DNA of 64,000 nucleotides from Ruminococcaceae bacterium UBA2854 (GTDB taxonomy: Bacteria > Bacillota > Clostridia > Oscillospirales > Acutalibacteraceae), in assembly GCA_002350765.1 (NCBI GenBank), contig DEFK01000024.1, forward strand, positions 1 to 64,000, given 5' to 3'. This document shows, one piece after another, positions 16,484 through 24,691 of this stretch. The translations under genes and the position numbers were made by a program. Numbering within the stretch: the first letter of the stretch is position 1; the number at the start of each line of letters is the position of its first letter. Below the pieces are notes generated by a model. The model did not search any database and was not told the origin of the DNA. It saw nothing but the letters and a program-made list of their open reading frames with translations.

Positions 16484-19081
16484 CTAAATCATATTTTTTA
16501 ATTCATATAAAAGGTTTATAGCTTCTATCGGAGTTAAAGTGTTTATATCAACATTTTTAAGCTTCTCCGAAATAGCGCCGTCCATACTCGGCATTAAAGA
16601 AAGCTGTTCAATATCCTGAGCGGATTTTTTAACCTTCTTTTCTATATTGATTTTACTGTTGCCGCTTTCGAGCTCAGAAAGTATCTCTTTAGCCCTGTCG
16701 GTAATATAATCGGGTATTCCCGCAAGCTTCGCTACCTCAATACCGTAGCTGTCGTCAGCGCCACCCGGAACGATTCTCCTAAGGAAGGTAATATCGTCTC
16801 CCTTTTTCTTAACGGCTATATTGTAGTTGTTTACACCGTCTATAACTTCTTCGAGCACCGTAAGCTCATGGTAATGCGTAGCGAATAACGCTTTAGCGCC
16901 GAGCTTCTTCTTATCGGCGACATATTCAAGCACGGCTCTCGCTATACTCATACCATCGAATGTAGAAGTACCGCGGCCGATTTCGTCAAGGATAAGGAGT
17001 GATTTTGACGTAGCGTTGGAAACGATATTAGCGACCTCGCTCATTTCTACCATAAATGTCGATTGTCCCGAAGCTAAATCATCGGAAGCGCCCACACGGG
17101 TAAAAATACTGTCTACAATACCGATTTCCGCGGATGAAGCGGGTACGAAGCTGCCTATCTGTGCCATAAGTACAATTAAAGCAACCTGTCGCATATATGT
17201 AGATTTACCTGCCATATTAGGACCTGTTATAATAGCTACTCTGTTCGCGGAACAGTTTAAGAACACATCGTTCGGTACAAACGGAGCTCCGTTTAAAAGC
17301 TGTTCTACAACGGGATGACGGCTGTCTTTAAGGATAATATTATCCTTAAGATTAACGTCAGGTCGCACATAACGGTTATCAGCCGCTACATTAGCAAGCG
17401 ACGTCAGAACGTCAAGCTCGGCGATAGCGGACGCCGTAGTCTGAATACGCTCGAGTTCGGAAGCTACTTTCTTTCTGATATCGTCAAAGAGTCTGTATTC
17501 AAGAGCGACGGCCTTATCCTTGGCTCCTAAAATCCTGCCCTCGACATTCTTTAGTTCTTCCGTTATATATCTTTCGCAGTTAGTTAAGGTCTGCTTACGT
17601 ATATAGGTTTCGGGCACCATATCCTTATAGGAGTTGGTAACTTCGATATAGTAGCCGAAAACTCTGTTATAGCCAACTCTTAGCTTGGGAATTTTTGTAA
17701 GCTCTCGCTGTTCTTCCTCGATTCTGGAGAGGATACCTGTCGAGTTGTTCATATCCTCGCTGACTTCGTCGAGCTCTTTATTATAGCCCCGCTTAATAAT
17801 TCCGCCCTCTTTAACGGAAAACGGCGGTTCCTCGACAATAGCGTCGTCAATAAGCTTGTAAATATCCTCTAAGGTATCGAGCTTGTTGTAAAGCTGTTTT
17901 AAAAGGCTCGAGGAACAATCCTTTAACAAATCTTTTATAATCGGCAGTTTTTCTACCGCGCTTGCGAGAGAGCGAAGCTCTCTGCCTTTAGCGGAGCCGT
18001 AAACGATATTGGTCATAAGTCTTTCGATGTCGAAAATACCGACTAAAGCGGCGGTTAAATCAAGTCTTAAAACCGTTTCGTTTACTATTTCCTCAACAGC
18101 GCTCTGGCGGTTGATTATCTTGGTAACGTTCATCAGCGGCTTTTCAATCCAGCTTCTTAAAAGCCTTTTACCCATCGATGTTTTAGTTTTATCAAGTACC
18201 CAAAGAAGCGAGCCTTTCTTTTCCTTGGTAAGCATTGTTTGGGTAAGCTCTAAGTTTCTCTGCGTGTTAAAATCGAGCTTCATAAACTGGTTCTCGGAGA
18301 ACAGGTTAATATGATTGATTCTCTCTAAACCGTTTTTCTGAGTATCTTTAAGATATGAAATCAAAGCGCCGAGCGCGCAGATAATCAGCTTATTATCTTC
18401 TATTAATTCATAATCATTGCTAAACTGTGTTTTTACAATATCCTCACAGGTCATTAAAGCAAAGCTGCTGTCGTCGAGCATTTCTACTGTAGTGGAAAGC
18501 TTGTCCTTTATAAACGCGGGGAGTTCTTTAAACTCTATAACATCTCCGCCTAAAAGTATCTCTCGGGGGTTATAGCTTGTCAGCTGGCTTTTTATCTTCT
18601 CTACACAGTCCTTGCCCTTAAAATCGGTAACGTATAATTCTCCTGTAGAAATATCGCAGAAGCACATAGCTACGTTTTTCTTTTCGGAATAGATACAGCA
18701 GATATAGTTGTTTCTGCTTTCGTCCAGCATACTGCTCTCGATAACCGTACCTGGGGTTACAACTCGCACTATATCTCTTTGTACTATAGTTTTAGCCTTG
18801 GAAGGATCTTCCATCTGCTCGCAAATCGCGACCTTATAACCCTTTTGCACAAGACGGGCTATATAGCTTTCACAGCTATGGTAAGGTACTCCGCACATCG
18901 GAGCTCTTTCCTCGAGGCCGCAGTCGCGACCTGTAAGAGTTAATTCCAATTCTTTAGAAGCAAGTTTAGCGTCGTCGAAAAACATTTCGTAGAAATCGCC
19001 GAGTCTGAAAAACAGAATACTATCGCTGTTTTCTTCTTTAATTTTTAAATACTGCTGCATCATCGGTGATAGCTTTTCCAT
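16484..19081 (-). CDS. mutS: DNA mismatch repair protein MutS
   Basis: 865 aa. Mismatch recognition domain I carries FYEMF (the F-x-E wedge), Walker A is GPNMAGKST, Walker B LLILDEIGRGTST. It detects mismatches and recruits MutL encoded next. ATG 19081 has AAGGAG. In B. subtilis a cotE gene lies between ymcA and mutS; here it is missing and the ricA-like gene abuts mutS. Confidence 0.98.
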   Translation of the reverse strand: MEKLSPMMQQYLKIKEENSDSILFFRLGDFYEMFFDDAKLASKELELTLTGRDCGLEERAPMCGVPYHSCESYIARLVQKGYKVAICEQMEDPSKAKTIVQRDIVRVVTPGTVIESSMLDESRNNYICCIYSEKKNVAMCFCDISTGELYVTDFKGKDCVEKIKSQLTSYNPREILLGGDVIEFKELPAFIKDKLSTTVEMLDDSSFALMTCEDIVKTQFSNDYELIEDNKLIICALGALISYLKDTQKNGLERINHINLFSENQFMKLDFNTQRNLELTQTMLTKEKKGSLLWVLDKTKTSMGKRLLRSWIEKPLMNVTKIINRQSAVEEIVNETVLRLDLTAALVGIFDIERLMTNIVYGSAKGRELRSLASAVEKLPIIKDLLKDCSSSLLKQLYNKLDTLEDIYKLIDDAIVEEPPFSVKEGGIIKRGYNKELDEVSEDMNNSTGILSRIEEEQRELTKIPKLRVGYNRVFGYYIEVTNSYKDMVPETYIRKQTLTNCERYITEELKNVEGRILGAKDKAVALEYRLFDDIRKKVASELERIQTTASAIAELDVLTSLANVAADNRYVRPDVNLKDNIILKDSRHPVVEQLLNGAPFVPNDVFLNCSANRVAIITGPNMAGKSTYMRQVALIVLMAQIGSFVPASSAEIGIVDSIFTRVGASDDLASGQSTFMVEMSEVANIVSNATSKSLLILDEIGRGTSTFDGMSIARAVLEYVADKKKLGAKALFATHYHELTVLEEVIDGVNNYNIAVKKKGDDITFLRRIVPGGADDSYGIEVAKLAGIPDYITDRAKEILSELESGNSKINIEKKVKKSAQDIEQLSLMPSMDGAISEKLKNVDINTLTPIEAINLLYELKNMI

Positions 19082-19113
19082 AAACTCACTCCTTTCATAG
19101 ATTTATTAATGTA

Positions 19114-19518
19114 TCAGCCGCAACCGCCGCAGGTAGCGCAGCTTCCCGTACAGGATGAATCGAAGTCTGTAGTTTCGGGATCTTCGCCCGCGATACAATT
19201 CTGTAATATAGTCATAACTCTACCCGATACCTGGTCGAAAAGCTGTTTCGATTCGTTATAGGCTTTCATATTCTCGTTAGCCATAATATCGGCGTAAACC
19301 TTCTGCATCTCTTTATTAAGCTCGGCTATTTTTTCGCCGTCTTTCTCAGCTTTCTGTGTTTCTACATTAATAGAAAGTCTTTTTAAATTAAACTCTTTAA
19401 TTAATTCCTGAAGCTCAGTATCAGCGTCAGCCTTTTTCTCGGCTTCTTTCATACTCTTATAGCTTTCTTCATCCTGGAGAAGCTTTCCTAGCTCTCTTGT
19501 TTTTTCTATTAAATCCAT
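19114..19518 (-). CDS. ricA: YlbF/YmcA-family protein, RicA-like, with Cys-rich tail
   Basis: 134-aa helical YlbF/YmcA (Com_YlbF) domain (about 5-105) followed by a tail with cysteines at 108, 123, 127, 130 and 133. In B. subtilis YmcA (RicA), YlbF (RicF) and YaaT (RicT) form a complex with iron-sulfur clusters that affects sporulation, competence and RNase Y. Position directly after miaB, as in B. subtilis miaB-ymcA, supports the RicA call over YlbF. The dense Cys tail suggests metal or cluster binding; this is inference. Confidence 0.82.
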   Translation of the reverse strand: MDLIEKTRELGKLLQDEESYKSMKEAEKKADADTELQELIKEFNLKRLSINVETQKAEKDGEKIAELNKEMQKVYADIMANENMKAYNESKQLFDQVSGRVMTILQNCIAGEDPETTDFDSSCTGSCATCGGCG

Positions 19519-19520
19519 AA

Positions 19521-20954
19521 TTACTCCTTTACTAAATCACCTTTTAAAATCCAGTTACCCGCTTTGGTAACTTTTACATTCCGAAAAGTTCCTATTAATT
19601 CCTTAGGAGCTTTCGTTTCTACTATAATATTTCCGCTTGTACGGCAGTTTAATATATCGTCCTTTCCTTTTTCGGACTCTACAAGAACCTTTTGCACTGT
19701 TCCTACCATTGATTCACAGCGCCTGGACGCGATTTCTTCCTGAACATCAAGCAACTCTCTGAACCATTTAGACTTTTCTTCAGCGGGAATCGGGTCGTCC
19801 ATTTCAGCCGCGGGAGTTCCTACTCGCGGAGAATAGATAAATGTAAACAGCGAGGTAAACTCAACCTCTCTGATTAAAGACAGGGTTTCTTTAAAATCCT
19901 CGTAGGTTTCGCCCGGGAAGCCTACGATTACATCGCTCGTTAAGCTTACGTCGGGGATTTTCTCCTTAGCATAATTGACAATATCGAGATACTTCTCCCT
20001 GTCGTAATGACGGTTCATAAGCTTTAATATACGGCTTGAGCCCGATTGAAAAGGTAGATGTAAATGCTTGCTTATATGCTTCGAGGAAGCTATAGTATCA
20101 ATAAGCTCCTTGGTACAATCCTTAGGATGCGAGGTCATAAACCTGAGCCAGTAATCTCCGTCGATACTGTCAACCTCACGTATCAATTGCGAGAAGCTTG
20201 TTTTATCCTTTAAGGTTTTACCGTAGGAATTTACATTCTGTCCGAGTAAGGTTATATCCTTATACCCCGCGTTTATCATCTCTTTAGCTTCCGAGATAAT
20301 AATATCTTTTTCACGGCTGCGTTCCCTACCTCTTACATACGGTACGATACAGTATGTACAGAAGTTGTTACAGCCGTACATAATAGGTAGCCAGCCTTTG
20401 AAATTACCGTCACGTTTTAAGGGTAAACCCTCGTGAATCAGGCTGTCGTCATTATCTCTTAGATAAACTCGTTTTCCGCTTGACAGGGCTTTATACAGAA
20501 GCTCAGGGAAAAGATGAAGAGAATGTGTTCCGAAAACAAGTCCGACATAAGGAAAGCTTTTATACATTCTTTCGGCAATATGCTTTTGTTCCATCATACA
20601 GCCGCAGAGCGCTATTAGTGTATCGGGATACTTTCTTTTTAGATTCTTTAGCGCGCCGACATTACCGAATACTCTGTCCTCGGCATGTTCTCTGACAGCG
20701 CAGGTATTAAAAAGAATAAAATCAGCGTTATCGGGTTTATCCTCGAATACAAAGCCCGCTTCTCCCAGCATACCCTTAATATGCTCGCCGTCGGCAACAT
20801 TTTGCTGACAACCGTATGTGCGGATAAACGCTACGGGTTTAGCGCCGCGTTTACGTTTTTCCATTATTTCATATATAAGATTCAGGTACTCGCTCTGTGA
20901 TTCGTTGAAGTCAGTTAGAGTACTATATTTTTCCGTCAAGACAAATTGCCCCAA
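19521..20954 (-). CDS. miaB: tRNA-2-methylthio-N6-dimethylallyladenosine synthase
   Basis: Up to 477 aa. N-terminal methylthiotransferase domain (TYGCQQNVADGE), radical SAM domain with MYGCNNFCTYC (Cx3Cx2C) and a C-terminal TRAM domain. Adds the 2-methylthio group to i6A37 made by MiaA. No ATG exists in frame: candidate starts are TTG at 20954 or TTG at 20939. An ATG with better Shine-Dalgarno spacing lies at 20958 in another frame and reads only 11 codons. First gene of the miaB-ricA-mutS-mutL-miaA run, with its own promoter. Confidence 0.93.
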   Translation of the reverse strand: MGQFVLTEKYSTLTDFNESQSEYLNLIYEIMEKRKRGAKPVAFIRTYGCQQNVADGEHIKGMLGEAGFVFEDKPDNADFILFNTCAVREHAEDRVFGNVGALKNLKRKYPDTLIALCGCMMEQKHIAERMYKSFPYVGLVFGTHSLHLFPELLYKALSSGKRVYLRDNDDSLIHEGLPLKRDGNFKGWLPIMYGCNNFCTYCIVPYVRGRERSREKDIIISEAKEMINAGYKDITLLGQNVNSYGKTLKDKTSFSQLIREVDSIDGDYWLRFMTSHPKDCTKELIDTIASSKHISKHLHLPFQSGSSRILKLMNRHYDREKYLDIVNYAKEKIPDVSLTSDVIVGFPGETYEDFKETLSLIREVEFTSLFTFIYSPRVGTPAAEMDDPIPAEEKSKWFRELLDVQEEIASRRCESMVGTVQKVLVESEKGKDDILNCRTSGNIIVETKAPKELIGTFRNVKVTKAGNWILKGDLVKE

Positions 20955-20975
20955 TCATAAATTACATTCCTAGTG

Positions 20976-21004
20976 ATTATACCATAAAACCAAAAACATT
21001 ACAA
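20976..21004 (-). promoter_or_regulatory. Promoter of the miaB-ricA-mutSL-miaA run
   Basis: Minus-strand TTGTAA (21004-20999), 17 bp, TATAAT (20981-20976). Predicted transcription start is near 20969, so the 5' leader before miaB is very short, with AGGA at its extreme 5' end. Confidence 0.75.
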
Positions 21005-21048
21005 TAGATTTAAAACTATTTTTTACTATATTTTGTGTTTTTTTATAA

Positions 21049-21690
21049 TTATCTCACAATATCTGCGTATGTTGACGGGGTTGAACCTACTATTACAGTC
21101 TGGGCTATCTCGTAATCCGTTTTATAATTTACCTTTTCGCTGTACTCGGGACTGATTGTTATAATCTCCGTTTCCACTACAAGAAATATATGATGAACGG
21201 TCTGGTTTACTCCCCCACTCTCAAATTTGCTTTCGATTTTACAGTTCACCGAACCTGTTAAAACGAAGCTTATTTCTATATCGGGACCGAAGGTGCTGAA
21301 TAATGTAATATCTGTAAACGAGCCTAAAGGTAATGAAAATTTATATACTTTATTTTTATCGAGCTCGTTTTGTATTTTATCAATTGTATTTGACTTGATT
21401 CTGTTAATGTTAATTGAATTAGCGGATATTGAATTTACCTGACCGTTATCAGAATAGTTTATTACGGCTAAATCCTTATACTTATAGTTTAGCTTTGTAA
21501 CTACACTGTCTACAGCCTTTCCTATAATTCTTGCCGAAATAGTTTTAGCCTGTTTTCTGACGCATTTTTTTGTAAACGGAATCGCCTGCGACTCAAAAAC
21601 TAATATAATAACGGTAATCAGTAAGATCAGTATTATTGTAATTCTTCTAAGTCTTTTATGTAATCTTGACTTTTTCTTTTTATATAACAA
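21049..21690 (-). CDS. yunB: Sporulation protein YunB
   Basis: 213 aa. One N-terminal membrane helix after a Lys/Arg-rich start, then the YunB domain with the characteristic FSLPLGSFTD, FGPDIEISFVLTG and GGVNQTVHHIFL segments and the closing AQTVIVGSTPSTY. In B. subtilis yunB is a SigE-controlled gene whose loss impairs sporulation. The only plausible start is TTG at 21690, with GAGGGGTG as ribosome site; that site is the 3' arm of the terminator in front of it. Supports a spore-forming host. Confidence 0.88.
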   Translation of the reverse strand: MLYKKKKSRLHKRLRRITIILILLITVIILVFESQAIPFTKKCVRKQAKTISARIIGKAVDSVVTKLNYKYKDLAVINYSDNGQVNSISANSININRIKSNTIDKIQNELDKNKVYKFSLPLGSFTDITLFSTFGPDIEISFVLTGSVNCKIESKFESGGVNQTVHHIFLVVETEIITISPEYSEKVNYKTDYEIAQTVIVGSTPSTYADIVR

Positions 21691-21725
21691 AAAAACACCC
21701 CTCGTTATACTACACGAGAGGTGTT
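21688..21725 (-). terminator. Terminator after efp/CD1247-like gene, overlapping yunB start
   Basis: Minus-strand 12-bp stem (AACACCTCTCGT with ACGAGGGGTGTT, one G-U), 8-nt loop and seven T. The 3' arm contains the yunB Shine-Dalgarno and the last two T are the first bases of the yunB TTG start. Confidence 0.9.
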
Positions 21726-21738
21726 AGTTTGTTACATT

Positions 21739-22191
21739 TTAAAACTTAATATCGCAGTTTTCAACGTCGCAATTTTCGCAATCTTCATCGCAAAACTCGT
21801 CAGCGAATAAGCTAGAGAAATCAAATTCCAATTCACCGCCGCAGTTAGGGCAATTCATCTCGCCCTCAATAAGAGTATCCTCGTCTACAACGATCTCAGC
21901 TCCGCAATCGGGGCACTTGACCTCGTATTCGGGGTTATCCTCATTAAACGCGTCGTATTCATCATCTACGTCATAGCCGATTTCGTCAATAATCTCGAAA
22001 AGCTCGTCGTTCTGTTCTATAAGGAACTGAACATCTTCCTCGATATATGTAATCTCATCGGACATATCATAGATTAAATCGAGCATTGCGTCTATAAGCT
22101 TACCCTCAGGCTTAGATTTATCTAAATCAAGTCCTTCGGCTAGACCCTTTAAATACGCGGCTCTTTCGGAAACATTCATAAAATCAGACAT
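21739..22191 (-). CDS. CD1247-type zinc-ribbon protein
   Basis: 150 aa, very acidic. The N-terminal ~70 residues match the clostridial CD1247 N-terminal domain (VSERAAYLKGLAEGLDLD), a helical part follows, then a zinc ribbon with CPDC and CPNC pairs (about 92-118) and an extra Cys-rich acidic tail (CDEDCENCDVENC). Function unknown. It lies 9 bp after efp, an association seen in Clostridia, so a role linked to translation is possible but unproven. Confidence 0.82.
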   Translation of the reverse strand: MSDFMNVSERAAYLKGLAEGLDLDKSKPEGKLIDAMLDLIYDMSDEITYIEEDVQFLIEQNDELFEIIDEIGYDVDDEYDAFNEDNPEYEVKCPDCGAEIVVDEDTLIEGEMNCPNCGGELEFDFSSLFADEFCDEDCENCDVENCDIKF

Positions 22192-22200
22192 ATTATCTCC

Positions 22201-22758
22201 TTAAGCTCTGCCTAAATACTCGCCTGTACGTGTGTCAATCTGGATAATCTCGCCCTCGTTGATAAAGAGAGGAACCTTAACCTCGGCGCCTGTTTCAACA
22301 GTAGCGGGTTTAGTAGCGTTAGTAGCAGTGTTGCCCGCAAAGCCTGGATCAGTCTTAGTAACCTCGAGTTCAACGAAGTTAGGCGGTTCAACACCGAATA
22401 CATTGCCCTTGTAAGAAAGAATCTTACAAATCATATTCTCTTTAACAAATTTAAAGTTATCGCCGAGAACAGAAGCGTTAATCGGAAGCTGCTCCCATGT
22501 TTCTGTATCCATAAAGTAATAGAGCTCGCCGTCGTTGTAGCTGTACTCCATATCCTTACGGTCTACAAAAGCCTTGGGATACTTGTCGTTGGGGTTGAAA
22601 GTTTTTTCAACAACCGAACCTGTAATAACGTTTCTGATTTTTGTTCTTACGAACGCCGCTCCCTTTCCGGGTTTAACGTGCTGGAATTCAATAATAGAAA
22701 CAACCTGACCGTCCATTTCGAAAGTTACGCCGTTTCTGAAATCACCTGCAGAAATCAT
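22201..22758 (-). CDS. efp: Translation elongation factor P
   Basis: 185 aa, three beta-barrel domains. Rescues ribosomes stalled at polyproline. Start chosen at the second ATG (22758, MISAGDF), eight bases after AGGAGG; the first ATG is too close to it. The tip lysine is K32 in PGKGA, the same residue position that B. subtilis EF-P modifies with 5-aminopentanol. It has its own promoter after the Xaa-Pro peptidase gene. Confidence 0.97.
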   Translation of the reverse strand: MISAGDFRNGVTFEMDGQVVSIIEFQHVKPGKGAAFVRTKIRNVITGSVVEKTFNPNDKYPKAFVDRKDMEYSYNDGELYYFMDTETWEQLPINASVLGDNFKFVKENMICKILSYKGNVFGVEPPNFVELEVTKTDPGFAGNTATNATKPATVETGAEVKVPLFINEGEIIQIDTRTGEYLGRA

Positions 22759-22790
22759 AGTCATACCTCCTGATAATTTAGTACAAATTA

Positions 22791-22819
22791 ATTATACATA
22801 AAAAAACGCTAAAATGCAA
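22791..22819 (-). promoter_or_regulatory. Promoter of efp
   Basis: Minus-strand TTGCAT (22819-22814), 17 bp, TATAAT (22796-22791), located in the 65-bp gap before efp. Confidence 0.8.
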
Positions 22820-22822
22820 GTA

Positions 22823-23908
22823 TTATACAATAATTAGTTCTTTTGTAATTGAAGCAAAGTTTTTATAATCGTTTTCTTTAACAAGAACCATATCCTCAAT
22901 CCGTACTCCGAACTGATTTTCAAGATAAATTCCCGGCTCTACGGTAATCACCATATTCTCGGATAAAATGGTATCGCTTTTGGTGCTGACAAATGGTAAT
23001 TCGTGTATATCAAGTCCTACCCCGTGACCTGTGGAATGTCCGAAATTATCCTTATATCCCGCGTTATCTATAATATCACGCGCGGTTTTATCTATATCCG
23101 ACGCCTTAACGCCTGCTTTTACGGCTTCAAGCGCCGTAGTCTGCGCTTTTAAAACTATATTATAGATTTCTCTCTGATAATCGTTACAGCTCTTAACGGC
23201 GACGGTACGTGTCATATCGCTGTGGTAGCCTTTGTACAGTGAGCCGATATCGAATGTAAAGAAATCGCCTTCTTTTACTATCCCGTCAGACGGAACACCG
23301 TGCGGAAGCGAGGTTTTCTTACCTGTAATTGTAATTAAATCAAAGCTTACTCCCGAAGCGCCGTATTTTTTTATAAGACGCTCGAGCTCAATACAAATAT
23401 CCCGTTCTTTTACTCCCGGCTTAACGTAGTTCAAAACTTCGTTATAAGCTTTTTCGGTAATTTTCTGAGCCTTATCAATAAGCTTTATTTCATCCTCGCT
23501 TTTAATAAGCCTTAAATTAGAAACAGTTTTACTTAATGTATCGTCGCTAATCAAGGATATTCCGTGTTCGTTAAACCTGCGAAGCATTATATTATACTGA
23601 CTTAGCGTTATATTATCCGATTCAAGATAAATAGAGTTAACGCTGTGCTTTTTACAGATTGAGTTTATATCGTCGTAAAGCTTAGTATATAAAACGACCT
23701 TGCAGCTTTTACAAGTGTTTTTCGCAAGCTCAATATACCTGAAATCGACTAAAAGATAGCTTTTGTCTTTAGCAATTAATATCTTGCCCTCGCAGTTTAG
23801 AACCCCGCTAAGATAATATACGTTATTCTCGTTTGTAATAAGCAAGGCTTTTTTGTTGTCGTCTAAAAGGGCTATCAGCCTGTTTATACGATTAATATAA
23901 TCATTCAA
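22823..23908 (-). CDS. pepP: Xaa-Pro aminopeptidase (M24 family)
   Basis: 361 aa. N-terminal creatinase-like domain (1-130) and C-terminal pita-bread M24 peptidase. Metal ligands are visible in FDIGSLYKGYHSDMT (two Asp), GHGVGLDIHELP (His), VEPGIY (Glu) and VRIEDM (Glu). It removes N-terminal residues before proline, which pairs functionally with EF-P downstream. The order aroQ-pepP-efp matches Bacillus yqhS-yqhT-efp. It starts directly after the aroQ stop. Confidence 0.94.
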   Translation of the reverse strand: MNDYINRINRLIALLDDNKKALLITNENNVYYLSGVLNCEGKILIAKDKSYLLVDFRYIELAKNTCKSCKVVLYTKLYDDINSICKKHSVNSIYLESDNITLSQYNIMLRRFNEHGISLISDDTLSKTVSNLRLIKSEDEIKLIDKAQKITEKAYNEVLNYVKPGVKERDICIELERLIKKYGASGVSFDLITITGKKTSLPHGVPSDGIVKEGDFFTFDIGSLYKGYHSDMTRTVAVKSCNDYQREIYNIVLKAQTTALEAVKAGVKASDIDKTARDIIDNAGYKDNFGHSTGHGVGLDIHELPFVSTKSDTILSENMVITVEPGIYLENQFGVRIEDMVLVKENDYKNFASITKELIIV

Positions 23909-24340
23909 TTAAATCATTTCCTTTAAAGCGTTAAAAGCTAAAAGATAGCCGATTTCACCAAATCCGCAAATCTGTCCTTTGCATACGGGAGCGATTACGG
24001 AAGTATGGCGGAATTCTTCCCTAGCGTGAATATTGGACATATGAACCTCAATAAACGGAATACTAAGGCACGCTATAGCGTCACGCAGAGCGTAGCTGTA
24101 GTGCGTTAACGCTCCCGCGTTAATAATCACGCCGTCAAACTTATTAAAAGCCGAATGGATTTTATCTATTATATCTCCCTCGTGGTTGGATTGATATATT
24201 TCACATTCAAAGCTGTTTTCTTTAGCGTATGATAAAATGTCTTTATTTATAGTTTCCGCTGTTTCGGTACCGTATACTCCTTTTTCTCGCACGCCAACCA
24301 TATTTAGATTAGGGCCGAGTATTACAAGTGCTTTTTTCAT
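23909..24340 (-). CDS. aroQ: 3-dehydroquinate dehydratase, type II
   Basis: 143 aa, third step of the shikimate pathway. Motifs: GPNLNMVG with the flexible lid (REKGVYG, catalytic Arg and Tyr), INAGALTHYS, and EVHMSNIHAREEFRHTS with the catalytic His. ATG has AAAGGAG. It begins only about 14 bp after the rpsU terminator and no separate promoter is clear, so it may rely on read-through from rpsU. Confidence 0.96.
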   Translation of the reverse strand: MKKALVILGPNLNMVGVREKGVYGTETAETINKDILSYAKENSFECEIYQSNHEGDIIDKIHSAFNKFDGVIINAGALTHYSYALRDAIACLSIPFIEVHMSNIHAREEFRHTSVIAPVCKGQICGFGEIGYLLAFNALKEMI

Positions 24341-24353
24341 ATTTTACTCCTTT

Positions 24354-24387
24354 TAGCTAAAAAAGAAAGCGGACAAAATGTCCGCTT
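24354..24387 (-). terminator. Rho-independent terminator after rpsU
   Basis: Perfect 9-bp stem AAGCGGACA / TGTCCGCTT (24387-24379 with 24375-24367), 3-nt loop and TCTTTTTT tail on the minus strand, immediately before aroQ. Confidence 0.88.
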
Positions 24388-24391
24388 AATT

Positions 24392-24568
24392 TTATCTGTA
24401 TTTACGTTTACGAGCTGCTTCGGACTTCTTTTTGCGCTTTACGGAAGGCTTCTCGTAAGCTTCTCTCTTGCGAACTTCAGCGATAACGCCTGCTCTCGCG
24501 CACTGCTTCTTAAATCTTCTTAATGCGCTTTCAAGAGATTCGTTTTCTTTAAGTCTTACTTCTGACAT
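24392..24568 (-). CDS. rpsU: 30S ribosomal protein S21
   Basis: 58 aa, translated directly from the sequence. It begins MSEVRLKENESLESALRRFK and ends in a basic tail (VKRKKKSEAARKRKYR), the S21 signature. S21 binds the 30S platform near the anti-Shine-Dalgarno. The ATG at 24568 has GGGAGG eight bases upstream; part of that site lies in a small hairpin (CCCAT-ATCG-ATGGG). It has its own consensus promoter and terminator. Confidence 0.97.
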   Translation of the reverse strand: MSEVRLKENESLESALRRFKKQCARAGVIAEVRKREAYEKPSVKRKKKSEAARKRKYR

Positions 24569-24618
24569 TCTATATCCCTCCCATCGATATGGGTAATTTG
24601 CAAACTAATGCAATAGGT

Positions 24619-24648
24619 ATTATACAACAAGTAGACATAAAATGTCAA
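24619..24648 (-). promoter_or_regulatory. Sigma-A-type promoter of rpsU
   Basis: Minus-strand TTGACA (24648-24643), 18-bp spacer, TATAAT (24624-24619); both boxes are perfect consensus. Confidence 0.85.
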
Positions 24649-24691
24649 TACCTATCAAAAAATTAGTTAAAATACGCTAAAAACAATATTA

